NCBI GenBank assembly: GCA_016794805.1
Contig: JAEUJI010000323.1
Location: forward strand, 1 to 50,823
DNA length: 50,823 nucleotides
Direction: 5' to 3'
DNA from: Gemmatimonadota bacterium
GTDB lineage: Bacteria; Gemmatimonadota; Gemmatimonadetes; Gemmatimonadales; GWC2-71-9
Shown here: piece after piece, positions 9,507-17,039 of the stretch
Position numbering within the stretch: the stretch's first letter is position 1
Layout of the letters: the number at the start of each line of letters is the position of its first letter
Notes under the pieces: generated by a model
Seen by the model: the letters and a program-made list of their open reading frames with translations, nothing else
Databases searched by the model: none
What the model was told of the DNA's origin: nothing
Translations under genes and position numbers: made by a program

Positions 9507-10141
9507 TGCGGTTCCGGTTCCTGGGCCCCGCGGCCCTCGTGGCGATCCTGCTGGCCTGCGGCGCCTCCGATGGCGGAGAGAATGGCGGCGTCGGGCCCGG
9601 CCCGGACTCGACCGTCGGCGAGGACAGCCTGGCCTTCCTCCGTCCGGCCCCGACCGCGCCCGCCTTCGGCACCCGGACGGTGAGCTTCTGGGCCATCCGC
9701 GGCGAGCGCACCGAGGTGCGGCTGATGTACCAGCTCAAGCCGGGCCAGGTCGACTCGACCGAGTTCGTGCGCTTCCGCATTGATGACAGGACCCTGGTGA
9801 GCGACAGCGCCGGCAACCCGCTCGCCACCGGCGACTCGGTGCGGATCACCATGAGCGTGTCCGACACCCTCCGGCTGATCATCGAGTTCCAGCCGTCAGG
9901 GCTGGTGTTCAACCCCTCCAGGCCCGCCCGGCTCTGGATCAAGTTCGGCGAAGCGGATCACGACCTCAATGAGGACGGCGTCATTACCGCCGCGGATACC
10001 ACGCTGCTGCTGGGGCTGAGGATCTGGAAGCAGGAGCAGCTCGCGGAGCCCTGGTCGCTGCTGGCGAGCACGGTGGATACCGTGTCGCAGGAGGTGGAGG
10101 CGGATGTCGCCGGCTTCACCCGCTTCGCGGTGGCCTACTAG
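9506..10141 (+). CDS. Lipoprotein with dockerin/EF-hand-like calcium loop
   Basis: 211 aa. The ATG at 9506 overlaps the regulator stop (TGATG), preceded by GGAGGAGG, so translation is coupled. Lipobox LLAC with Cys18, then a Gly/Asp-rich linker. Residues 151-168 (DHDLNEDGVITAADTTLL) match one half of a dockerin or EF-hand calcium loop, with acidic residues at alternating positions. The C-terminus (AGFTRFAVAY) resembles the end of ZU5-like or Ig-like strands in surface lipoproteins. Probably exported to the outer membrane. Function unknown. Cotranscription with an enhancer-binding-type activator suggests it is a target or accessory of that regulator (inference). Confidence 0.7.
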
Positions 10142-10147
10142 GTCCCG

Positions 10148-11155
10148 ATGACCGCACCGATGCGTGATCCCTCCGCGGGCGCCTCGCCGCTCCAGGCGGC
10201 CCGCGCTGCGGCCGCCCGGGGCGGCTGGGGGGAGGTGCGCGCCCTCCTGGCGGGGCACCCGGCCGTCGGGGAGGACGCGGAGCACACGCTCCTGCTGGCC
10301 GAGGCGCAGCTCCGCACCGGCGACCTGGCCGAGGCGCGCGCGCTGCTTGCCCCGCTCGCGGCCCGGCTCGCCGCGGAGGGGAACAGCGCCTTCCGGCGGC
10401 GGGCGGTGAACATGCTGGGCGCCGCCGCCTTCGAGCTCGGCGAACTTGCCGAGGCCGAGACGCGGTTTCAGGACGCGCTGGCCCTGGCGAGCGCCGGGGA
10501 GGATCCGCTCACGGCGGGCCGGGCGACCAACAACCTGGGGATGATCGCGCACATCCGGGGTCGCTATGACGAGTCGCTGGCCCGCTACCAGCTGGCGGTG
10601 CCGGTGTACCAGCGGACCGGCTCGCTCACCGGCCTCGCGGAGACGCACCACAACATGGCGCTCGCCCTGCGCGAGCTGGCGCAGCTTGACGCGGCGGAGA
10701 AGCAGGAACGCCGGGCCATCGAGTTCGCCCGCGAGGCCGGCAACGGCCGCCTGCTCGCCATGGCGCACGTGGGGCGGGCGGAGCTGCTGCTCCGCCGGGG
10801 GAACGCCGTCGTGGCGGAGGCGGGCGCCCGGCTGGGCGCCGAGGAGTACGCGGCGATTCCCGACGCCGTGGGAGAGGCGGACGCCCTCCGCCTGGCCGGC
10901 GCCGCGCGGACTGCGCTCGGGAATCTCGCGGGGGCGCGACTGGCGCTCGACCGGGCGGTGGAGCTCGCCTCCGGGCATGGCAGCGCGCTGATTGAGGCGG
11001 AGGCCCGGGCGGCGCGGGCCCGGCTGGCGGCGGCGGAAGGGAACCTGGACGGGGTGCGCGCCGACGTGACCGCGGCGCTGGCGCTGTTCGACCGGCTCGG
11101 CGCGGTGGACGATCGCGCGGCGCTCGAACGCTGGCTGCGGGACGTCGGGGGCTGA
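10148..11155 (+). CDS. TPR-repeat protein
   Basis: 335 aa, very Ala-rich, built of roughly eight 34-40 residue helix-turn-helix units. Clear TPR units include AFELGELAEAETRFQDALAL, NNLGMIAHIRGRYDESLARY and NMALALRELAQLDAAEKQE. There is no signal peptide or TM segment, so it is cytoplasmic. It lies 6 nt after the lipoprotein gene and is probably its operon partner, providing a protein-protein scaffold. Function cannot be assigned further. Confidence 0.8.
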   Translation: MTAPMRDPSAGASPLQAARAAAARGGWGEVRALLAGHPAVGEDAEHTLLLAEAQLRTGDLAEARALLAPLAARLAAEGNSAFRRRAVNMLGAAAFELGELAEAETRFQDALALASAGEDPLTAGRATNNLGMIAHIRGRYDESLARYQLAVPVYQRTGSLTGLAETHHNMALALRELAQLDAAEKQERRAIEFAREAGNGRLLAMAHVGRAELLLRRGNAVVAEAGARLGAEEYAAIPDAVGEADALRLAGAARTALGNLAGARLALDRAVELASGHGSALIEAEARAARARLAAAEGNLDGVRADVTAALALFDRLGAVDDRAALERWLRDVGG

Positions 11156-11188
11156 TCGCCGGGCGGCACCGCGCCGGCGGCCGGCGGC

Positions 11189-12604
11189 TCAGAGCATGCC
11201 GCGGCGGCGCCAGGCCTGGAGGCCCAGCACCAGGGCAAACCAGAGGCAGATCCCGCCGAAGACGTAGCTCATCACCGTCGGCAGTCCCACGAACAGCAGC
11301 CCCAGCACCCCGAGCACCGCCACGAACGAGCCGGCCAGCGAGCGGAAGGCGCCGCTCACCAGCTGCCGGGCGGCCAGGACGGTGCGGGCCCGCAGTTCGC
11401 GCCGGCCCCGCTGCTTCGGCGCCGGCGCCGAGCCCGCGAGGCGCTCGAGGCGGCTCGGCATCACGCGGCGGAGGGCGCGGGGGCCGCGGCGGGGCTGGCG
11501 CACGACCTCCGCGCTCCGGGCGATGTCACGCCGGAACTGGTGCTCCATGGCGCGGGCCAGCTCCCGGTCCTCGATCACCACGTCCAGTTCGTAGTTTCCG
11601 ATCAGGCTCGACGCGTTGATGTTGCTGGTGCCCACCCGGGTCCAGCGGCCGTCCGCCACCATCGTCTTGGCATGGATCATGGCCCCGTTCCACTCGAAGA
11701 TCCTGAGTCCCGCGCGCAGGATGTCCCGGTACCCGATGCGGGTGAGGTTCCGCACCATGGGGACGTCGCTGGCACCCGGTACCAGCAGCCGGATGTCCAC
11801 GCCGTCCCGTTCGGCCAGGGCCATGACCTCGAACAGGCGGGGGGGCGGCACCAGGTAGGCATCCACGATCCACAGCCGGCGCCGGCACCCGGCGGCGAGG
11901 TACTCGATCACCCGGTAGGCCCGCTGCTTTCCCGGCTCGCCGATGACGACCCGCACCGCGGCCTCGCCCATGGAAGGCACGTCCGGCACCAGTTCGTCCT
12001 CGGGCAGCGGCGCGCCGGTCCGGTTCCACACCCGCGCGAAGGCCACGTCGAGGGCGTGGGTGGCGGGGCCCTCGATGAGCACCGCGGTGTCGCGCCAGGG
12101 CGGGATCGCGCGGGCCGGATCGCCGGCCCATTCGTCCCCGATGCAGAGCCCGCCCACCACCGAATGGCTGCCATCCGCCACCACCAGCTTGCGATGATCC
12201 CGGGCGATGAACCGGTGCGGCTTGAACAGCGAGGGGGTGCCGAAGCAGCGCACCTCGCAGCCGGCCTGCCGGAGGTAGCGCCAGTAGGCGCCACCGGTGG
12301 CGATCGAGCCGAGCCAGTCGTAGAGCACCCGCACCGGCAGCCCGGCGCGGGCCCGGGCCGCCAGCGCCTCGGCGAAGCGCCAGCCGGTGGCGTCGTCCCG
12401 GATGATGTAGTTCTCGAAGTGGATGAAGCGAGTGGCGCCCTCGATCAGCGCCAGCATGGCGCCGTAGGCGGCGGGACCGTCCTGCAGCAGCGCCACGCGG
12501 TTGCCGGGGATGGGCCGCGCGGCGGCGGCCCGGTCGATCGCCCGCTGGACCACCGGTCGGCCGGAGAGCGGGAGCCGGCCCTGGCGATCCGGGACGACGG
12601 TCAC
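11189..12604 (-). CDS. Phospholipase D / cardiolipin synthase-like protein with C-terminal TM segments
   Basis: 471 aa from the GTG at 12604, which overlaps the stop of the HD-domain gene (GTGA). A longer frame up to 12832 lies entirely inside that gene and is unlikely. It has two complete HxK(x)4D motifs, HRKLVVAD (137-144) and HAKTMVAD (311-318), each followed by the expected Gly/Ser-Asn region (GTSNINASS at 325-333). This is the duplicated PLD active site that condenses phosphatidyl groups, as in cardiolipin synthases. Canonical Cls proteins have N-terminal TM helices. Here the N-terminus is soluble and two TM helices lie at the C-terminus (about 424-444 and 446-464). Substrate is inferred from the family. 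Confidence 0.85.
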   Translation of the reverse strand: MTVVPDRQGRLPLSGRPVVQRAIDRAAAARPIPGNRVALLQDGPAAYGAMLALIEGATRFIHFENYIIRDDATGWRFAEALAARARAGLPVRVLYDWLGSIATGGAYWRYLRQAGCEVRCFGTPSLFKPHRFIARDHRKLVVADGSHSVVGGLCIGDEWAGDPARAIPPWRDTAVLIEGPATHALDVAFARVWNRTGAPLPEDELVPDVPSMGEAAVRVVIGEPGKQRAYRVIEYLAAGCRRRLWIVDAYLVPPPRLFEVMALAERDGVDIRLLVPGASDVPMVRNLTRIGYRDILRAGLRIFEWNGAMIHAKTMVADGRWTRVGTSNINASSLIGNYELDVVIEDRELARAMEHQFRRDIARSAEVVRQPRRGPRALRRVMPSRLERLAGSAPAPKQRGRRELRARTVLAARQLVSGAFRSLAGSFVAVLGVLGLLFVGLPTVMSYVFGGICLWFALVLGLQAWRRRGML

Positions 12605-13182
12605 CCGGTGCCCAGCCCGAGCTCGCGTTCCACCGGGCGGAGGGCCCCGAGGACGAAGGCGATGTGCTCGTCCAGCGGGACCCCGAGCTCCGCCGCGCCC
12701 TGCACCACGTCGTCCCGGTTCACCCCGCGGGCAAAGGCCTTGTCCTTGAGCTTCTTCTTCACGCTCTGCACCTCGAGGTCGGCGAGGCTCTTCGACGGCC
12801 GCACCAGGGCGCAGGCCACCAGGAAGCCGCACAGCTCATCCACCGCGAACAGGGCGCGGGCGAGCAGCGTGTCGCGCGGCACGCCGGTGTAGCTCGCATG
12901 GCCCAGGATGGCGCGCTGCAGCTCCGCGGGGAAGCCCTGGGCGGCCAGCAGCCGGACCCCTTCCGCCGGGTGCTCCTCGGTGGCGGCATGGGCCTCGTTG
13001 GGGAAGCGCTCGTAGTCGAAATCGTGCAGCAGCCCGACGAGTCCCCACACCTCGGGGTCGGCGCCGTGGCGCGCCGCCAGCGCCCGCATGGCGGCCTCGA
13101 CCGCGTACATGTGGCGGCGAAGCGCCTCCGATCGGGTGTACTCCTGCATCAGCGCCAGGGCGCGGTCCCGGGTCCAGGTCAT
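12601..13182 (-). CDS. HD-domain protein
   Basis: 193 aa, starting at the ATG at 13182 (MTWTRDRALAL); the upstream ATG at 13218 would lie within the hairpin at 13198-13226. It carries H24 in LRRHMYAVEAAM and the His-Asp pair in LLHDFDYERF (53-54), followed by HPAEGVRLL and ILGHASYTG. This is the metal-binding HD-superfamily pattern of small phosphohydrolases. Members of this subgroup are often annotated only as HD domain or hydrolase. It overlaps the PLD-like gene by 4 nt. Substrate (nucleotide or lipid head group) unknown. Confidence 0.85.
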   Translation of the reverse strand: MTWTRDRALALMQEYTRSEALRRHMYAVEAAMRALAARHGADPEVWGLVGLLHDFDYERFPNEAHAATEEHPAEGVRLLAAQGFPAELQRAILGHASYTGVPRDTLLARALFAVDELCGFLVACALVRPSKSLADLEVQSVKKKLKDKAFARGVNRDDVVQGAAELGVPLDEHIAFVLGALRPVERELGLGTG

Positions 13183-13197
13183 GCCATACAATGAACG

Positions 13198-13226
13198 GCC
13201 CCCCGTCGCCGGTGGCAACGGGGGGC
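13198..13226 (-). terminator. Hairpin terminator after the SGNH gene
   Basis: Perfect 9-bp inverted repeat GCCCCCCGT / ACGGGGGGC (13198-13206 and 13218-13226) with an inner GCC/GGC. It lies 21 nt after the SGNH gene stop and before the HD gene start. On the minus strand it is followed by CGTTCATTGT, mildly T-rich. It separates the FadL-SGNH unit from the HD-PLD unit. Confidence 0.6.
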
Positions 13227-13246
13227 GGTCCAGGCGTCCGGGAACC

Positions 13247-14503
13247 TCAGTTGGGGCAGCTGATGCCGCCGCAGACCGGGACCGGCAGGGTGGTGCCGTA
13301 CTTCAGGTTGATGGCGGACGCCACCGAGTCGGCGATGAGCCGGTGCGCCAGGGTGCTGGGGTGGATCCCGTCCATCGAGAACAGGGTACCGAAGGCGATC
13401 GGGCCCGCCGGGAGCAGGCTCACGTCCGGGAAGGGCAGGATGGCGCCCGGGACGTTGGCCCGCTGGAACGCCAGCGTCGCGTTTGCGTCCACCACCGGCC
13501 AGTCGTTGGCCGCCCCGACCGCCGCGATGTGGGCGTTGTACCCCGCGACGGCGGTCTGCATCGCCGCAATCTCCGCGGCGCTGATGACCTCCGCCGCCAC
13601 CGTGCAGTCGATCGACGAGGGCACACCCTGCAGGGCGGCGCCCAGCTTGGTGAGCGCCACGGGCCAGGGCACGAGCGTGGTGGTCCCGACGCCGAGAGGG
13701 GAGCAGTTGGCGTTGACGGTGAAGGTCGGCACCCCGGCCAGCAGCGGGTTCTGCGGCGGGAAGGGCGGCGGGCAGCCGCCGTTCTTGGCGCAGTAGTAGA
13801 TCGCCGCCAGCGAGGCATACGGGATGATGGTGACGTCGGGGACGTTCACCAGCACGACGCCCCGCGCCCCGGAGCTCGCGAGCACGGTGGCCACGCTGTC
13901 GTACGCGGCATTGAAGGCCGCCGCCGCGGTGATCTGAGTGCTGTCGCCCGCGTTGGTGCTGGAGATGAGGGCGCCCAGCACGTCGTTGGCACCGATCCAG
14001 GCCGTGATGAACGTCGGGTGGAGCTCCGTCAGGTGGTCGAGCTCCGTCCGGCCGCCCAGGAAGATGGTCTTGAGCGGGTCAAACGAGGACGGTGGCGGGC
14101 CGAAGTTGGTGAACAGGTTGGCCACGACGTTGCCCGGGACGGCCACGTTGTTGAACGGCCCGTGGCGCGGGACCCGCAGGTCGCAGGTGGAGGAGGTGCC
14201 GCCACCGACCCGGGCCTGGGTCACGTTGTTGGTGAACGGCGGCGGGCAGCCCCGGCCGGCCAGCTGGGGATAGTTGAAGCTGGTGCCCATGGCCGCGGCC
14301 AGCAGCTGGGCATAGGAGCGGAGCTGGGTGCTGTCGCTGATGCCGCCGGACTGGAAGCCGGCGGTAATGCTGTTGCCGAGCGAGGCGTACCGCTGGAACA
14401 GCGGGTCCACGACCGGGGGGGCGTTGAGCTTCTCGTCGGTGCGGCATCCCGCGAGCACCGGCAGCGCGACGAGCAGGGAGGTAACGAGTCGCTTGATCTG
14501 CAT
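13247..14503 (-). CDS. SGNH/GDSL-type esterase lipoprotein
   Basis: 418 aa, lipobox LAGC with Cys20. The block I motif reads LGNSITAG (42-49), with Ser45 as nucleophile and Asn in place of the Asp of GDSL. Block III GAND is at 171-174, and the catalytic Asp/His pair DGIHPS is at 378-383. This is the SGNH hydrolase pattern for lipases or esterases acting in the periplasm or at the outer membrane. It contains paired cysteines typical of exported proteins. It lies 18 nt after a FadL-type porin gene on the same strand and before a strong terminator hairpin, so the two form a bicistron: hydrolysis of an ester at the surface and uptake of the product (inference). Confidence 0.88.
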   Translation of the reverse strand: MQIKRLVTSLLVALPVLAGCRTDEKLNAPPVVDPLFQRYASLGNSITAGFQSGGISDSTQLRSYAQLLAAAMGTSFNYPQLAGRGCPPPFTNNVTQARVGGGTSSTCDLRVPRHGPFNNVAVPGNVVANLFTNFGPPPSSFDPLKTIFLGGRTELDHLTELHPTFITAWIGANDVLGALISSTNAGDSTQITAAAAFNAAYDSVATVLASSGARGVVLVNVPDVTIIPYASLAAIYYCAKNGGCPPPFPPQNPLLAGVPTFTVNANCSPLGVGTTTLVPWPVALTKLGAALQGVPSSIDCTVAAEVISAAEIAAMQTAVAGYNAHIAAVGAANDWPVVDANATLAFQRANVPGAILPFPDVSLLPAGPIAFGTLFSMDGIHPSTLAHRLIADSVASAINLKYGTTLPVPVCGGISCPN

Positions 14504-14521
14504 GGTCTGGCTCCGGGAGCG

Positions 14522-15889
14522 TCAGAAGGTGTACGTCAGGGTCGCGCCGAACAGGTGCGCCTTGAACTCGAAGAGCCCGTTGTCCGGCTGCCCGAACTCG
14601 ACGGTGCGGCCGCGGCGGTTCTGCTGGTTGATGTACTGGTACGCGGCGTCCACGTGCAGCTTGCTGCCCAGTCGGGTGCCGAAGCCGATGGTGAACTCGG
14701 AACGCTTCCCTTCCGGCAGGTTCGGCGTCACGGACCCCTGGGGCAGCGCGGCGTCATGGAAGAGGTACCCGCCCCGGATGGACGTGGTGGGGCTGATCTC
14801 GTACTCCGCGCCATAGCGCCAGGCGGTGGTGCCGCCGGCATCCTCGACCAGGTTGGACTGGGGCAGCAGGTCGGTGATGATGGCGACGGTGTCAAACACC
14901 TTCCAGTTGGTGTAGGTCACATCGAACAGCAGGCGCAGCTTGTCGATGGGGCGCACACTGACGCCCGCGGTCAGCTGCTCCGGCATGCGGAGCGCGGTGC
15001 GGCCCCCCTGATCCTGCAGCGGCCCGGCGCCACGGAACTGCGGCGCCAGGATGCTGTCGAGCGGGGTGCCGGTGGGCGCGCCGAGCGGATTGTTCCGCGG
15101 CAGCGCGATCCCGGTGAAGACCTGGTCGATCTTCGCCTCGGCGCCCTCCACCTCGACCTTCTGCCGCGACAGGTACCGCACCCCGAAGCTCAGCCGGTCG
15201 GTGGGCTCGAAGATCATCCCCACGTGATACCCGACCCCGGTGCCGTTCCCGCTCAGCTTCACGTCGGCGATGTCGGTCCCGACCGGGAACCCGAGCATGC
15301 CGAAGGTCACCCCCGGCGCCGCGAACTGGGTGGAGAGATCCACCCGCCGTTCCAGTTTCAGGAACAGCAGGTTGATGTCCAGGCCGGCGCCCACCTTCAC
15401 CATCTTGTGAAGCTGGTAGCCCAAGGTGGGCTGGACGTAAATCGCGCGGATCGTGCTGTGGTAGCCGAGGAAGCGGACCTGGGAATTTTCCGGCCACTCG
15501 GTGGTCAACCCGTAGGGCGCGAAGGCGCCGATGCCGACGCTCAGCTTGTCGGTCAGGCCACCGATGGCATACAACGCGGGGACCGGGATCACCTTGTCCT
15601 TCAGGTCGGTGCCCAGGCCGGTGGCATCGTCCGTGAACCCGCCGCTCGGGGCGATCGCCGTCACGCCCGCGGAAATGGTCCAGACACCCTTCTTCGTGCC
15701 GGCGATGCCGGCCGGGTTGTAGAAGAGGGCGGAGCCGTCCGCGCAGGGCGCGGCCACCGCGGTTCCCGCGCGGCCCATCGCGCAGGACCCATGCTCATTG
15801 ACGCTGTATCCCTGCGCCCTCAGCCCTGCCGGTGCGCCCGAAAGGGCGACCAGCCCGCTGACGGCGAGCCAGACCGGAAACCGCCGCAT
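14522..15889 (-). CDS. FadL-family outer membrane transporter
   Basis: 455 aa with a signal peptide (cleaved near GLRAQG). The mature protein starts with the family hallmark region: Gly-rich, then GSALFYNPAGIA at 52-63, which forms the FadL hatch. Long amphipathic beta strands follow, ending in aromatic TYTF for barrel assembly. FadL proteins let long-chain fatty acids or other hydrophobic compounds diffuse laterally across the outer membrane. First gene of a two-gene unit with an SGNH esterase lipoprotein. A well-formed promoter with a dyad over its -10 is upstream (15943-15983), and GGAGA precedes the ATG. Confidence 0.92.
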   Translation of the reverse strand: MRRFPVWLAVSGLVALSGAPAGLRAQGYSVNEHGSCAMGRAGTAVAAPCADGSALFYNPAGIAGTKKGVWTISAGVTAIAPSGGFTDDATGLGTDLKDKVIPVPALYAIGGLTDKLSVGIGAFAPYGLTTEWPENSQVRFLGYHSTIRAIYVQPTLGYQLHKMVKVGAGLDINLLFLKLERRVDLSTQFAAPGVTFGMLGFPVGTDIADVKLSGNGTGVGYHVGMIFEPTDRLSFGVRYLSRQKVEVEGAEAKIDQVFTGIALPRNNPLGAPTGTPLDSILAPQFRGAGPLQDQGGRTALRMPEQLTAGVSVRPIDKLRLLFDVTYTNWKVFDTVAIITDLLPQSNLVEDAGGTTAWRYGAEYEISPTTSIRGGYLFHDAALPQGSVTPNLPEGKRSEFTIGFGTRLGSKLHVDAAYQYINQQNRRGRTVEFGQPDNGLFEFKAHLFGATLTYTF

Positions 15890-15942
15890 AGAGTATCTCC
15901 GATAAGGATAGACTGCGGTTGAGGAGAAACGGGGTGGTGCGG

Positions 15943-15983
15943 AGACTGGTAGTCAGTCTAGGGCCCGGTCACAACTTTGTCAA
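15943..15983 (-). promoter_or_regulatory. Sigma70-type promoter with an operator-like dyad for fadL-SGNH
   Basis: On the minus strand TTGACA (15978-15983), a 17-nt spacer and TAGACT (15955-15960) form a near-consensus promoter. The inverted repeat AGACTG-N5-CAGTCT (15943-15959) overlaps the -10 and start site, a position typical of repressor operators. The leader to the ATG is about 58 nt. The rest of 15890-16058 holds no gene that I can see. Confidence 0.65.
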
Positions 15984-16058
15984 AAGGATACGCGACTGTC
16001 CGGCATGGGGTTGGGCCGGGGCCGGACGGGGGGCTCACCGGCGGCTGGAGCCGCCGGG

Positions 16059-16487
16059 TCAGTGCAGGGTGGGGTGCTCCCCGGCCGGGCCGGGAATCTG
16101 CCCCGCCGACAGCGGCACCCGGTATTGCTCGGCCCCGTCCAGCACGATCTCGAAGGCGTAGTGCCCCGGCGCGGGCAGGGGCAGGTCGAAGACCAGCACC
16201 GCCCCCGCCTCCACGTCGGTGACCCCTGCCGGAGGCTCGCCGAAGTTCACCGCGCCCTCGCCTTCGACCAGCCGGTTGCCGGCCTCATCCACGAACCGGA
16301 TCCGGATGCTGTGGCTCCCGATTTCGGTGCGCCGCCCCCGCACCCGGAGCACCAGGTGGGCCCGGGTGTGGACCGTGGGGAACTGCTGCACCCAGATGTG
16401 CTGGAACAGCCCCAGCACCGAGAGCTTGCCCTGCTGGTCGATCAGGGCGTAGTCGGCCAGCACCGCGAAGTCGAGCTGCAGGGTCAG
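16059..16487 (-). CDS. Conserved hypothetical protein (DUF6941-like), probable CTG start
   Basis: 142 aa, no signal peptide or TM. It reads as one beta-rich domain with conserved-looking stretches ([20 protein letters not shown] near the N-terminus, then [17 protein letters not shown]). It resembles small proteins annotated DUF6941. The family start [10 protein letters not shown] comes only a few codons after the cyclophilin stop. No ATG, GTG or TTG fits, but a CTG at 16487 overlaps that stop (CTGA), mimicking ATGA coupling. A longer start at 16700 would bury the N-terminus in the cyclophilin gene. Function unknown. Confidence 0.65.
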   Translation of the reverse strand: MTLQLDFAVLADYALIDQQGKLSVLGLFQHIWVQQFPTVHTRAHLVLRVRGRRTEIGSHSIRIRFVDEAGNRLVEGEGAVNFGEPPAGVTDVEAGAVLVFDLPLPAPGHYAFEIVLDGAEQYRVPLSAGQIPGPAGEHPTLH

Positions 16488-16930
16488 CTCACCCGGATCG
16501 AGGTGATCTCGTCGTTCTTCCGGATCGCGTTCACGATGTCCATCCCGCTGGTGACCTGGCCGAACACCGTGTGAACCCCGTCCAGGTGGGGTTGCGGGGC
16601 GTGGCAGATGAAGAACTGGCTGCCGCCGGTGTCCTTCCCCGCGTGCGCCATCGAGAGGCTCCCCGCCGCGTGCTTGTGGACGTTGCGGTGGGTCTCGCAC
16701 TTGATCTTGTAGCCGGGGCCGCCGGTGCCGGCGCGGGGATCGTTCGGGTCCCGGGAGTTGGGGCAGCCCCCCTGGATCATGAAGTTGTTGATCACGCGGT
16801 GGAAGCGCAGCCCGTCGTAGAACTTCTCATTGGCCAGCTTCTCGAAGTTCTCGACGGTCTTGGGGGTCTCCTCGTCGAACAGCTCCGCGACGATGCGGCC
16901 CCGGCTGGTTTCGATGGTGGCGGTCTTCAT
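16484..16930 (-). CDS. Cyclophilin-type peptidyl-prolyl cis-trans isomerase
   Basis: 148 aa, cytoplasmic (no signal). The start at 16930 is [19 protein letters not shown], the usual N-terminus of short bacterial cyclophilins. The in-frame extension to 17197 is non-coding. Active-site segments are present: [13 protein letters not shown] (catalytic Arg in FHR), GSQFFICH, and [14 protein letters not shown]. Accelerates proline isomerisation in protein folding. Followed with a 3-4 nt overlap by a small DUF6941-like gene. Confidence 0.93.
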   Translation of the reverse strand: MKTATIETSRGRIVAELFDEETPKTVENFEKLANEKFYDGLRFHRVINNFMIQGGCPNSRDPNDPRAGTGGPGYKIKCETHRNVHKHAAGSLSMAHAGKDTGGSQFFICHAPQPHLDGVHTVFGQVTSGMDIVNAIRKNDEITSIRVS

Positions 16931-17009
16931 GGTCGTCCGCGGATTCGGGAGTCGGAAGTGGGCGTAAGGGCGCCACAAGTAAGCCGCCCGGCCGCCTTCC
17001 CTCAATCCC

Positions 17010-17036
17010 CCGGGGGCCCCACGGTCTGGCCCCCGG
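17010..17036 (-). terminator. Hairpin after the DUF255 gene
   Basis: Perfect 9-bp inverted repeat CCGGGGGCC / GGCCCCCGG (17010-17018 and 17028-17036), 9-nt loop. It lies directly after the DUF255 stop and before the cyclophilin leader. No T-tract follows, so it may be a weak or factor-dependent terminator. Confidence 0.5.
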
Positions 17037-17039
17037 AGG

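Noticed and set aside
13088-15922. A 944-codon open frame on the plus strand, antisense to the SGNH and FadL genes
   Set aside because: High-GC shadow: its translation is Gly/Arg/Ala/His-rich with no motif, while the opposite strand encodes two complete families.
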